Part shown: positions 53,977 through 62,543 of the stretch, in pieces
Layout: each line of letters begins with the position of its first letter
Numbering within the stretch: the first letter of the stretch is position 1
Assembly: GCA_014378195.1 (NCBI GenBank)
Contig: JACMOC010000008.1
Coordinates: forward strand, 1-64,000
DNA from: Oligoflexus sp.
GTDB lineage: Bacteria > Bdellovibrionota_B > Oligoflexia > Oligoflexales > Oligoflexaceae
Reading direction: 5' to 3'
DNA length: 64,000 bases
Translations under genes and position numbers: made by a program
Notes under the pieces: model-generated
Told to the model about the DNA's origin: nothing
What the model saw: only the letters and a program-made list of their open reading frames with translations
Database searches by the model: none

Positions 53977-54879
53977 TTATCCTTTCGGTGCTCGATGTTC
54001 AAATCCGCTCCATGCGATGGGACTTTTGTCGTGATCCCAATAAAGCCCCTCACCGGCTTGAATAGTCCCAATAGGACGGCAGTTCGCAAAATGAGGGTTC
54101 GTGAGGAGGCGTGCTGCCTCGCTAGGACTGAGAGTAAAACACAGTTCAAAATCCTCGCCGTCGCAAAGCGCTGCCTTGAGAGTATCCGGCTGATGACGGA
54201 TGGATTCATTCAAAGGAATGGATTCGGCATTCAAATAAGCCGAGACTCTGCTCTGCTTGATGATTTCGCGGAGGTCCTTTGCCAGGCCGTCGGAAATATC
54301 AAGCATGCTCGTCACAGAAAAATTATTCATCAAATCACGCGCGAGTGTCAGCCTCGGGGTAAAACTCAGGTGATGGCCAAGGATACTGCCTCCCAGTGGC
54401 CCAGACACAAATATCGTGTCTCCAACCTTGGCGCCCGAGCGTAGAACCGGACCTTTCGCATGAGCCTCTCCCACTACCGTCACCGTAATCACCAGAGGTC
54501 CGGTCCAAATATTGGTATCACCCCCCGCAATGGCTACGTCAAACTCCAAGGCAAGTTCGGTCATGCCTCGGTAGAGGTCTTCGATAAAGCTCGCTTGGGC
54601 CAAGTCCTGGGGCAAAGCCAGGGCAACAAATGCGGAGAGCGCTTTGCCTCCCATGGCCGCAATGTCACTTAAATTAACCGCCAGTGCTTTGCGGCCTACA
54701 GCACGCGCACCGGCTTTTTCGGCAAGGAAATGGACACCTTCCATCAACATATCGGTGCAAACCAGCGCCTCCCTCGTAGAAGGACGAAGTACGGCGGCGT
54801 CGTCATCAATACCAAGGATTACGCTATCGTTCGACGGACATAATCTCTTGAGAGTCGCGATAAGGGAGAGTTCGTTCAT
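53977..54879 (-). CDS. thiL: Thiamine-monophosphate kinase
   Basis: This 300-residue enzyme phosphorylates thiamine monophosphate to the pyrophosphate. GIDDDAAVLRP, CTDMLMEGVHF, LAVNLSDIAAMGGKALSAFVALALP, AIAGGDTNIW and LDISDGLAKDL are the conserved Mg-ATP and substrate motifs. The start ATG 54879 overlaps gluQ by 4 bp. No thi genes and no TPP riboswitch are nearby. Confidence 0.95.
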   Translation of the reverse strand: MNELSLIATLKRLCPSNDSVILGIDDDAAVLRPSTREALVCTDMLMEGVHFLAEKAGARAVGRKALAVNLSDIAAMGGKALSAFVALALPQDLAQASFIEDLYRGMTELALEFDVAIAGGDTNIWTGPLVITVTVVGEAHAKGPVLRSGAKVGDTIFVSGPLGGSILGHHLSFTPRLTLARDLMNNFSVTSMLDISDGLAKDLREIIKQSRVSAYLNAESIPLNESIRHQPDTLKAALCDGEDFELCFTLSPSEAARLLTNPHFANCRPIGTIQAGEGLYWDHDKSPIAWSGFEHRAPKG

Positions 54880-55784
54880 GAAAAGAGTCCTTCCAGTTCG
54901 TGAGCGGAGACCTTTGTCTCCCGATCAAGCAATCCGAGCTGGAAGGCCGCTTTGCCGATAAGATCTTCGGGGGCGTAGCCTTGGGCTTTCCATTCTCCGA
55001 TCGATGTCGACCGATCCCGTTTGGATAGTTTTTGTTCTGCGTTTTCCGGTGATCGGAGCAGAGGATGATGCATGAAATGAACGCCTGCAATGGAAGGCCC
55101 TCCGAGGATCTGCCTCAACTGCAGCTGCCTTCCCGTCGCCGAAAGGATATCCTCGCCTCGAATGATGAGGTTGATTCCTTCCTTTATGTCATCAACGGTG
55201 ACCGCAAAATTATAGGTCCAAAATCCGTCCCGGTCTTTGAGCAGAAGATCGCCGCATTGATCGGCTGGCGTTTGGGTTTGGGCACCGAGGCGATGATCGT
55301 GAAACCTTTGAATTTCGCGCGGAAATTTCGCGCGAATGTTAGGGCCGCGGTCGATCGAGCGGCAGTAGCCGTCATACCAAAGTTCGTGAAGCTGAGTGCC
55401 CGTACGCTCAAGAATATCTTTGCGACTGCACTGGCATCGATAGGTGCTCGCGTGAAGCTGATCTAAAGCCTCTTCATAACGCTCTGAATGATTACTTTGC
55501 CGATAAGGTGACGGTTTATCAGCATCCGTAACACCGATGTCGGCCGAAAATCCAAGCCAACGCAGGTTTTCGAGTATGCTGGCCTCGTAGTGCCTTCGGC
55601 ACCGCCCTTGATCGTGATCTTCCATACGAAGAAGGATTTCAGCGCCGTGCAAACGGGCAATGCCCCAGACATAGATTGCGGAGGCAACATGACCGAGGTG
55701 CAAATATCCCGTAGGGCTCGGGGCGAAACGTGTTCGCAAGCCTATGGGAAGAGAGGGAAATTGGCCTTTAGAACTTGGGATCAC
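54876..55784 (-). CDS. gluQ: Glutamyl-Q tRNA(Asp) synthetase
   Basis: This truncated glutamyl-tRNA synthetase paralogue glutamylates queuosine in the anticodon of tRNA-Asp (GUC). The GTG start at 55784 has AGGAG 8 nt upstream and is preferred over ATG 55820, which lacks a good site. The protein is about 302 residues. It has the HIGH-type motif RFAPSPTGYLHLGH, the zinc cluster CQCSR...YDGYC, and KLSKRD as the KMSKS equivalent. It lacks the anticodon-binding domain, as in the family. Its substrate, tRNA-Asp, is encoded twice in this window. It is first in the gluQ-thiL-sprT-methyltransferase run. Confidence 0.94.
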   Translation of the reverse strand: MIPSSKGQFPSLPIGLRTRFAPSPTGYLHLGHVASAIYVWGIARLHGAEILLRMEDHDQGRCRRHYEASILENLRWLGFSADIGVTDADKPSPYRQSNHSERYEEALDQLHASTYRCQCSRKDILERTGTQLHELWYDGYCRSIDRGPNIRAKFPREIQRFHDHRLGAQTQTPADQCGDLLLKDRDGFWTYNFAVTVDDIKEGINLIIRGEDILSATGRQLQLRQILGGPSIAGVHFMHHPLLRSPENAEQKLSKRDRSTSIGEWKAQGYAPEDLIGKAAFQLGLLDRETKVSAHELEGLFS

Positions 55785-55900
55785 GCGTAGGGCTCCTGAA
55801 GACCGATGAAAGCGCTTCATTTTTCCAGACTTTACGCTTGAGGAGCAAGCTATTTTGCGTATGATGGGCTTTCAGACTTTATAGCGTAGCTGGAGCCTCG

Positions 55901-56671
55901 ATGCCTTTGAATGTCGATGTCATGGTCTTTGATTCCGGAGTAGGGGGCCTCAGTGTCCTGGAAGCGATCCGAAAACATGCGCCGCATCTGAGTTATTGCT
56001 TTGTCGGCGACAGCGCGGGTCTCCCTTATGGCGACAAGTCTGACGCGTGGCTGGTCGATCGTGTTCCACGCGTTATCGCGGGCGCTCTCGAAAAGGTGCA
56101 ATGTCAACTCCTTGTCGTCGCCTGCAACACAGCCAGCACTATCGTGTTACCGCCACTTCGCTCCCAGTTTTCTTTTCCCGTCATTGGCGTCGTGCCGGCA
56201 ATCAAACCAGCCGCAGCACTGAGTTCTTCTAAAATCATCGGTTTGCTAGCGACTCCCGCTACTATCAAGCGGCCCTACACCGATGCCTTGATCGAAGAAT
56301 TCGCGAGGGATTGCAGAGTCATCAAAGTCGGGAGCTCACGCCTGGTGGCAATCGCCGAAGAAAAAATGCGGGGGCACCCGGTTTCTCGCGATGAGCTCAT
56401 GAATATCCTGAAACCGTTCGCGGATTCCAATCCGGATGTCGTTGTTCTGGGCTGTACCCATTTTCCACTCCTTCATCAGGAGATCGCCGAACTTCTGCCT
56501 TCGATTCGTTGGATCGACTCGGGTGCTGCGGTTGCTAAACGCGTTTTGCATTATCAATTGGAGCCGGCGATCGACGCTCTTCAGGGCGCTTCTTTTTTTA
56601 CTCAGGATGATTTAGTCCTGAGCGATATTTCTTCTTTTGGTCTCACTTCTTTAGAGATCCTTACCGTATAG
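55901..56671 (+). CDS. murI: Glutamate racemase
   Basis: This 256-residue cytosolic enzyme supplies D-glutamate for peptidoglycan. FDSGVGGLSVLEAIRK, GDSAGLPYGDKS, VACNTAST (first catalytic Cys) and VLGCTHFPLL (second Cys) are intact. ATG 55901 follows GGAG. It is divergent from gluQ, with about 115 bp between them. Confidence 0.96.
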   Translation: MPLNVDVMVFDSGVGGLSVLEAIRKHAPHLSYCFVGDSAGLPYGDKSDAWLVDRVPRVIAGALEKVQCQLLVVACNTASTIVLPPLRSQFSFPVIGVVPAIKPAAALSSSKIIGLLATPATIKRPYTDALIEEFARDCRVIKVGSSRLVAIAEEKMRGHPVSRDELMNILKPFADSNPDVVVLGCTHFPLLHQEIAELLPSIRWIDSGAAVAKRVLHYQLEPAIDALQGASFFTQDDLVLSDISSFGLTSLEILTV

Positions 56672-56894
56672 TCAGTGATCATTGATACCGACGGTAAGAA
56701 TGAAGCGGTCCAGCGTTAGCGAGTTCCCTTTTTTTAAAAAATCCTCAGGAACTGTCTCTCTCTCCCAACAAAATCCGCAGTCTAAGGGCTTAATATCTCA
56801 GTAACAATAATTTTTTCTAAATTTTCTGCCACTTCGGCCGACACTACTTTTATGTGGGACGATGCGTCTCGCGATTAGAGAAGGAATGAAAGCC

Positions 56895-57863
56895 ATGCGA
56901 CTCACAATCAGCCTCTTAGGACTCCTCTTGACCGGTAGTGCTTTCGGTGCAGCTCTCGACTCCAGCGTAAAAAACCGTATTCTTGAAAATAGAAACTGCA
57001 AAGGCTGCCGCGCAGTCGGCATGAGCTTTGGCGATATGGACCTAAGCTTTGTTTCCTTCGAACAGGCTGACCTCAGAAACGCCGATCTTCATGGCAAAGA
57101 CCTGACGCGCGTCTCATTCAAAGGGGCGGATCTTCGAGGTGCGAACCTCGCAGGTGCGAATCTTACGGAAGCCGAGCTGTCAGAAGCCAACTTCAGTGGT
57201 GCTATTCTGGTCGGCGCCAATCTCAAAGAAGCACAGCTGGCCGATGCTATCTTTATCAAAGCCGATCTGCGTAAAGCTGACCTTACCGGCGCGCAGTTTA
57301 ATGGTTCCAAACTCTCTCAGGCGCTACTGGCCGGTGCAAAACTTGAAAACGTCAGCTTCTACGGCGCTGACCTTTCAATGGTTCATCTCGAAGGCGCGTT
57401 TTTGAATGATGTTGATTTCACAGGATGCAGTCTGAAAGGTGCTCACCTTGAAAACGCCCGCATGAAAGCTGTAACACTCGAAGGTGTTGATCTCTCGGGC
57501 GCATTTTTGACAAGCGCACTTCTGGTTAAAGCCAATCTCCGCAGCGCGATACTCCGGGGTGCTCACCTTCAGGGCGCGCAACTTAACGGCGCTTATCTCA
57601 GCGGCGCGAACTTCGATAAAGCCGATCTCTCCTATATCGTCGCTATCAAGGCCGATGCAACGGGTGCAAGTTTCCGCGGGGCGAATCTCACTGACTCTAA
57701 TTTTAAAAGCGCGAACCTCTCACAGGCTCATTTCAAAGGCGCAGCGATGGACAGAGCGTACTTGGCGAGTACGATCATGTGCCAGACCGATGTTCCGGAG
57801 GCTTTCCGCCACCAGGGTCACTGCGAAGAAGCAACCTTCGTGACAGACGTCGATGATCTATAA
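56895..57863 (+). CDS. Exported pentapeptide-repeat protein
   Basis: The ATG at 56895 follows AAGGA and starts a signal peptide (LTISLLGLLLTGSAFGA); a frame from 56862 hides it. The product is 322 residues. After an NCKGC motif, residues about 40-300 are tandem A(D/N)LxX pentapeptides (ADLRGANLAGANLTEAELSE) forming a right-handed quadrilateral helix. The repeats end with a Cys-containing tail. Most such proteins have no known role. The signal peptide argues against a DNA-gyrase-protecting function. Confidence 0.9.
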   Translation: MRLTISLLGLLLTGSAFGAALDSSVKNRILENRNCKGCRAVGMSFGDMDLSFVSFEQADLRNADLHGKDLTRVSFKGADLRGANLAGANLTEAELSEANFSGAILVGANLKEAQLADAIFIKADLRKADLTGAQFNGSKLSQALLAGAKLENVSFYGADLSMVHLEGAFLNDVDFTGCSLKGAHLENARMKAVTLEGVDLSGAFLTSALLVKANLRSAILRGAHLQGAQLNGAYLSGANFDKADLSYIVAIKADATGASFRGANLTDSNFKSANLSQAHFKGAAMDRAYLASTIMCQTDVPEAFRHQGHCEEATFVTDVDDL

Positions 57864-57902
57864 AAACTAGAGAAAACTAATAAGAGCTGGGAATTGATTG
57901 TT

Positions 57903-57934
57903 ATGGCATTCGGTTAACACCGAGTGCCATTTCT
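57903..57934 (+). terminator. Hairpin after pentapeptide-repeat gene
   Basis: ATGGCATTCGGT and ACCGAGTGCCAT pair over 12 bp with a TAAC loop and one T-G pair, followed by TTTCTT. Confidence 0.7.
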
Positions 57935-58072
57935 TATCGGGTGGTCTATAATAGCCTAGACCGATTCCAAGGGGCCTCTACAGAAGGATAACTTTGACAA
58001 ATGGGGACGGTAACGATAACAATGGGTAGCTCTTAGATCAGTTGATGAATTCTGATGTTGGTGGAAGAACAA

Positions 58073-58468
58073 ATGTATCGCCTTTCGAAACACCCGTTGA
58101 AGACCTTTATCTTGACCTTCCTTCTAGGTCTCATGGCTCAATCGTGGGTTTTTCTGAGTCCAGTCGAACTTTGTTCGGCTTTTATGCAGTCGGTCTCAGT
58201 TTTTCAGGGTAACGAGATCTGGGACTCGGAAGATGCATCGGGCTCGACGAAAAGCGTTGAGCAGAGAGCGAGCGATGCTTCGACCATAGCCTTTCAGATC
58301 CGCAGCGCTCGGGGCCTCATTGAAAGACGAAATCTCGTACGTGAGGTCAGTCGCTCAAACGCAATCTCCGCTGCATCGACCGTTTCGGTTTTAGAAAAAG
58401 CCCTCGCATCCTATTATTTTTCCCCGACTTCGCCCGGTGTTCGTCGTAATCTTCCTCTTCTTTGCTGA
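58073..58468 (+). CDS. Unrecognised small exported protein
   Basis: From ATG 58073 the product is 131 residues. An N-terminal hydrophobic segment (about 10-30, FILTFLLGLMAQSWVFL) is a signal or anchor, followed by a Ser/Ala-rich helical region and a C-terminal FSPTSPGVRRNLPLL. I know no family. An ATG at 58055 is possible but has no better ribosome site. It is 103 bp upstream of the SulP-carbonic anhydrase gene and may or may not belong with it. Confidence 0.6.
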   Translation: MYRLSKHPLKTFILTFLLGLMAQSWVFLSPVELCSAFMQSVSVFQGNEIWDSEDASGSTKSVEQRASDASTIAFQIRSARGLIERRNLVREVSRSNAISAASTVSVLEKALASYYFSPTSPGVRRNLPLLC

Positions 58469-58571
58469 AATCCCCAGACTCTCCATTTACAGCTAACAAT
58501 TGTGATTCTTGCGTTCCGTTTCTGACGGAAATGAATCTCTGCGACTAAAATTCTAAATTGCATGGAACATA

Positions 58572-60623
58572 ATGAAAACGAAGAGTCAACTTCGCCCGAC
58601 GGTGAGGCGAGAGCGCCTGCGTCCGGCACTCAATCTCGCGCCCAAGAGTTCGCACGAAGAAATGTTCACGACCTGGCGGCAATCGTGGTCAGAGGTTTTT
58701 AAAGGCAAATCCTTGATGCAAGACGGCATTGCGGCTATTACGGTTGCAGCTGTAGCCTTGCCGCTTAACATAGCCCTCGCCGTCGCCTGTGGGCTCCCGC
58801 CGGCTGCCGGACTGCTCGCAGGGGCAATCGGTGGTGGAGTCGCGGCTCTCTTTGGAGGGTCTGTTTTTCAAGTGACCGGACCGGCAGCAGCTCTTAATAT
58901 CATGGTGTTTAGTCTGGCTCGTGATTTTGGGCCCCAAGGTGTTGCTGCAGCTTGCATCGTCATTGGCGTTGTTCAGTTCATACTGTGCGCATTTTCGAGC
59001 GGAAAATTGATGCGTTATGTGCCAGAAGCCGTACTTGCTGGATTTACGACCGGTGTTGGACTGAAGCTGCTTGATACTCAAATTCCTGAACTTCTCGATC
59101 TGGATTATTCGCTCTTCGCGCTTTTCCAGAAGTTAGGGAATTTCGGATGGCTTCTGGAAGTCTCTTGGTTTGCAGTATTACCGGGCCTTTTCGTGATGCT
59201 ACTCGTCATCGCCTGTAGTTCCTTTAAAAAGTTCCCAGCCGCTCTCGTCGGTATCGCCTTGGCAACAGCCGTCTCGGTGCATCTTGGGTGGGATATCAAA
59301 CGAGTCGGTACGATCGCAGCCGTATTTCCTGGATTTCATCTTCCCCTCGTTCCTCAAAACCAATGGCTGAATTTGATTGTGGCCGCGGTACCGCTGGCGT
59401 TTCTTGCGTCAATTGAGTCTCTACTCTCCGCCCAATCCGTGGATAGGCTTTCCCACTCCAAACCCCATAACTCGAACCTTGAACTTTTAGGGCAAGGGCT
59501 GGCCAATATCAGCTCGGGTTTGGTTTCTGGAATGCCAGTCTCAGGCGTTGTGGTTCGTTCAAGTGTCAATGTGCAAAGCGGAGCTAAAACTAGGCTTTCG
59601 GCACTCCTTCATTCTGTTATTTTGTTTGTCTCTATTCTCTATCTAAGTGAAACGATGGCCGTTATCCCCTTGGCAGCTCTTGCTGGGTTACTGATAGTTA
59701 TCGGATGGAGGTTGGTGGAAATTAGTACGCTTCATCATTTTCTTCGCGAAAATCGTATGGCAGCGGTCGCTTTTATCATAACCGCGGCGGGAACGTTGAC
59801 AGGTCATCTTATGATGGGGCTTTGTGCTGGAACAGCTGTCCATTTTGTAAATCAATGGATGAGTGGGGGCAAGAGTGTGGTTCACGATCACAAGGCCGCG
59901 TCTAAGCCCTCCTCCATTCGTGCTGTGATTGAGAGGGCATCGCCCAAACGCGGTCGGCCCAATCACTACACGATGGCTGCTGGCGGTGCAAATTGGTTAA
60001 CTCAAATCCAGCAAAAGGCTCAACTCGCAACATCGGCATTCATCCATCATAAAGCGTCCGTCATTGGTCGGGTTGTTTTGGGCGAAAATGTGCACATTGC
60101 AGCCGAAAGTTCCGTGCGTGCGGATGAAGGTTCCCCATTTTACATAGGTTCAAATTCCAATGTGCAGGATGGAGTCGTGATCCATGCCCTCAAGGAAAAG
60201 TGGGTCACCGTTTCGGGTGAGGATTGGGCTGTTTACATAGGGGAAGATGTCTCATTAGCCCATCAGGCTCTCATACATGGCCCTTGTTATATCGGAGATA
60301 AAACCTTCGTGGGCTTTCAGGCTGTTGTTCACGACTCGACCGTAGGTGCGAACTGTTACATTGGTATTGGAGCGATCGTTGTCGGTGTCGAAGTTCCTCC
60401 TGGCCGCTATATTCCGCACGGTTCCGTGATTGATAGTATCGATAAAGTCGAACAGTTAAATTACGTCACCGATTCCCACATGCATTTCAATGAAGATGTG
60501 GTGGAAGTCAACCGCGGGTTGGCCGCTGCCTATAATAAGCATAACAGTCCGAAGGCATCGCGCGGCCAAAGACGGATTCCAGCCATCGGCACGGATTGGC
60601 GAACAGCAAGTGATCGTTTTTAA
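58572..60623 (+). CDS. SulP transporter fused to a gamma-class carbonic anhydrase
   Basis: This 683-residue protein is in two parts. Residues about 45-445 are a SulP/SLC26 anion transporter with multiple helices (GIAAITVAAVALPLNIALAV, FQVTGPAAALNIMVF, AFLASIESLLSAQSVDR, SGMPVSGVVVRSSVNV). The usual C-terminal STAS domain is absent. After a linker, residues about 488-640 are a left-handed beta-helix of the gamma-carbonic anhydrase/CcmM N-terminal type. ASVIGRVVLGENVHI, RADEGSPF and NVQDGVVIHALK precede zinc ligands His538, His564 and His569, with the CcmM spacing. The likely role is bicarbonate (or sulfate-like anion) uptake coupled to CO2/HCO3- conversion on the cytoplasmic face. Two SPFH genes follow. 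Confidence 0.93.
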   Translation: MKTKSQLRPTVRRERLRPALNLAPKSSHEEMFTTWRQSWSEVFKGKSLMQDGIAAITVAAVALPLNIALAVACGLPPAAGLLAGAIGGGVAALFGGSVFQVTGPAAALNIMVFSLARDFGPQGVAAACIVIGVVQFILCAFSSGKLMRYVPEAVLAGFTTGVGLKLLDTQIPELLDLDYSLFALFQKLGNFGWLLEVSWFAVLPGLFVMLLVIACSSFKKFPAALVGIALATAVSVHLGWDIKRVGTIAAVFPGFHLPLVPQNQWLNLIVAAVPLAFLASIESLLSAQSVDRLSHSKPHNSNLELLGQGLANISSGLVSGMPVSGVVVRSSVNVQSGAKTRLSALLHSVILFVSILYLSETMAVIPLAALAGLLIVIGWRLVEISTLHHFLRENRMAAVAFIITAAGTLTGHLMMGLCAGTAVHFVNQWMSGGKSVVHDHKAASKPSSIRAVIERASPKRGRPNHYTMAAGGANWLTQIQQKAQLATSAFIHHKASVIGRVVLGENVHIAAESSVRADEGSPFYIGSNSNVQDGVVIHALKEKWVTVSGEDWAVYIGEDVSLAHQALIHGPCYIGDKTFVGFQAVVHDSTVGANCYIGIGAIVVGVEVPPGRYIPHGSVIDSIDKVEQLNYVTDSHMHFNEDVVEVNRGLAAAYNKHNSPKASRGQRRIPAIGTDWRTASDRF

Positions 60624-60637
60624 AACAAGGACATATT

Positions 60638-61543
60638 ATGACAATAAGTATTGAATCGGCCTTTACGCTTGGGATCTTAGTTTACGTTCTGTTTCTCGCG
60701 ACCCGGAGTCGGTTTCAAGTGGAGGAGGGGCACGTCGCTGTCCGTTCGGCTTTTGGTAAGGCCGAGTTTCTAAACGAGAGGGAAAAGAAGTTAAAAACAT
60801 TTGGTCCCGGGCTTCACTTCAAATGGCCTTGGCAGACTGTTCACAACGTCTCGTTGATGGAGCAGATGATAGACCTTTCCGGCGAAGAGGGTGGAACAAC
60901 GGCTATGGCGTCCGACGGTACTATGCTTCGTCTGGATTCTAAGCTGCGCTTCACTCCAAAGCAGACTGAGCTTTATAATTACCTGTTTTCAATGGCAGAA
61001 CCCGTCGAGCATGTAAAAGGGCTATTTATCTGTTTGCTCCGCAATGAGATTGCAAACTTTGATAATCGGGATCGGTCGAAAGCCTCGGGAAGACAATCAA
61101 ATCTTTCGCTCCTTCCTCACGTCCAGGTCGGTTCTTATGCCGCTATCCGTAGGGAACGTCGTCAGCTCAATCATGATATTCAAGAATTTTGCCGGACACA
61201 AATCGGGGAGTTTTATGGTGTCAAGTTTAATGGCGTCGATCTTACTGACATCCTCCCTCCCGACGAACTCGCTCAGGCCTTGAACGGGGTCATGAACGCT
61301 CACAGCGAAGCTCAACGACTGTATGCACAAACGGAAGGGGAATGTGAACAGAGGATACTCGCAGCCAAAAAAGGACTCAGTATCGCCCGCTTTAAGGCGC
61401 GCGCCGTCGAAGATGAGGTCTCCACCATGGGTGAGATCTTACTCGAGCTCCACAACAATGGGACTCTTCCTGAGTACATAGAGCGTCGTCAGGCCGAAAC
61501 GTTTGCAGAATCCCGAATGTCTTATATTAAGAGGTCTATATGA
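60638..61543 (+). CDS. SPFH/band-7 membrane protein A
   Basis: This 301-residue stomatin/prohibitin-like protein has one N-terminal helix (about 6-23). The band-7 domain begins RFQVEEGHVAVRSAFGKAEF and includes FGPGLHFKWPWQTVHNVSL. A helical C-terminal region (from about 215) has EAQRLYAQTEGECEQRILAAKKG. It starts 14 bp after the SulP-carbonic anhydrase gene and overlaps the next SPFH gene by 4 bp. SPFH proteins oligomerise into membrane scaffolds and often associate with partner membrane proteins. No protease (NfeD/FtsH) gene is adjacent. Confidence 0.88.
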   Translation: MTISIESAFTLGILVYVLFLATRSRFQVEEGHVAVRSAFGKAEFLNEREKKLKTFGPGLHFKWPWQTVHNVSLMEQMIDLSGEEGGTTAMASDGTMLRLDSKLRFTPKQTELYNYLFSMAEPVEHVKGLFICLLRNEIANFDNRDRSKASGRQSNLSLLPHVQVGSYAAIRRERRQLNHDIQEFCRTQIGEFYGVKFNGVDLTDILPPDELAQALNGVMNAHSEAQRLYAQTEGECEQRILAAKKGLSIARFKARAVEDEVSTMGEILLELHNNGTLPEYIERRQAETFAESRMSYIKRSI

Positions 61544-62460
61544 ATAACTCCGTTTCGATAGGGCTTTGGTTCGTAGCTGGACTTGCGTTGTTGCCGTTGA
61601 TCTGGTCGGTCTTTCGCATTTTGACACTCACTGTTGATGAAGAGTCGGCCGTCATTCTCAATCGTTTTGGCAAAACGTTTCGTATACTTCGCGAACCTGG
61701 CTTCACATTTTTGCCGGAAAGAATTTTGCCTTGGGTCACAACTCACACAGTTTCTCTCAAGAGGGACTTTCGGCATTATGACGAAATCCATGTGAACGAC
61801 TGCCGCGGCACGACCATTGTGATCGACGTTTGGATTGAATTTCGAGTCGTGTCGCCCGAAAAATCGCTTTTTCACATCGAAAACTGGGAAGGCTCCCTGC
61901 AAAGCCTGCTGACAAATTCGACGACATCGATTTTAGGTACCTTTGAGTTTCAGCAAATTTTGAGCAACAGGAGCGAACTTGGAAGTATGCTGAAAGCTGA
62001 TATTGCCGACGAGACGGCACGTTGGGGACTTGAAATCAATCTGGTCTTTATAAGCAAGTTGAGCCTCCTTGCGGATGTTTCCGAGCAACTTTTTAATACA
62101 GTTGCAGCTCGCTTGGAAAAAGCCAAATCGGATATCGAAGAAGTTGGACGACTCGAAGCTTTGACATTGGAAGCGGAAACCTCTGCGAAAGTGTCTGCCT
62201 TGGTCGCAGAAGCCAAGGGACAGCATGCGCTCGGTGTAAGCCGCGTGTACAAAAAGCTTTCTCAACATCCGGACGTTTTCAAGGGCTATAAACAACTTTA
62301 TGCTTTGTCGGTCTTGAAACCTCAGAGGACTGTGCTCTTTCAAGGGTTTGGTACGGAAGAGTTTTCCGCAATTGAGGCTGCCATGACGGTGCCCATTGGA
62401 GAAGTGAGTGCTCCCGTTATGCAGCACAAGGCTAACGGCTTTGAGTCGAACATGCAATAA
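61540..62460 (+). CDS. SPFH/band-7 membrane protein B
   Basis: This 306-residue paralogue has an N-terminal helix (about 8-28) and a band-7 domain with LTVDEESAVILNRFGKTFRI and GFTFLPERILPWV. A C-terminal helix contains ARLEKAKSDIEEVGRLEALTLEAETSAKVSALVAEAKGQ. With protein A it resembles the HflK/HflC arrangement of two co-translated unequal SPFH subunits forming a hetero-oligomer. It is the last gene of the unit, with a strong terminator. Confidence 0.88.
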   Translation: MNNSVSIGLWFVAGLALLPLIWSVFRILTLTVDEESAVILNRFGKTFRILREPGFTFLPERILPWVTTHTVSLKRDFRHYDEIHVNDCRGTTIVIDVWIEFRVVSPEKSLFHIENWEGSLQSLLTNSTTSILGTFEFQQILSNRSELGSMLKADIADETARWGLEINLVFISKLSLLADVSEQLFNTVAARLEKAKSDIEEVGRLEALTLEAETSAKVSALVAEAKGQHALGVSRVYKKLSQHPDVFKGYKQLYALSVLKPQRTVLFQGFGTEEFSAIEAAMTVPIGEVSAPVMQHKANGFESNMQ

Positions 62461-62486
62461 ATAGGATAGTGTGGTGATAGAGGTTG

Positions 62487-62522
62487 CCCTCCAAGGTATG
62501 CGCCTTGGAGGGTCTTTTTTTA
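62487..62522 (+). terminator. Terminator of the SulP-CA/SPFH operon
   Basis: CCCTCCAAGG and CCTTGGAGGG form a perfect 10-bp stem with a TATGCG loop, followed by TCTTTTTTT. Confidence 0.9.
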
Positions 62523-62543
62523 AAACAATATTTCGAATGAAAG

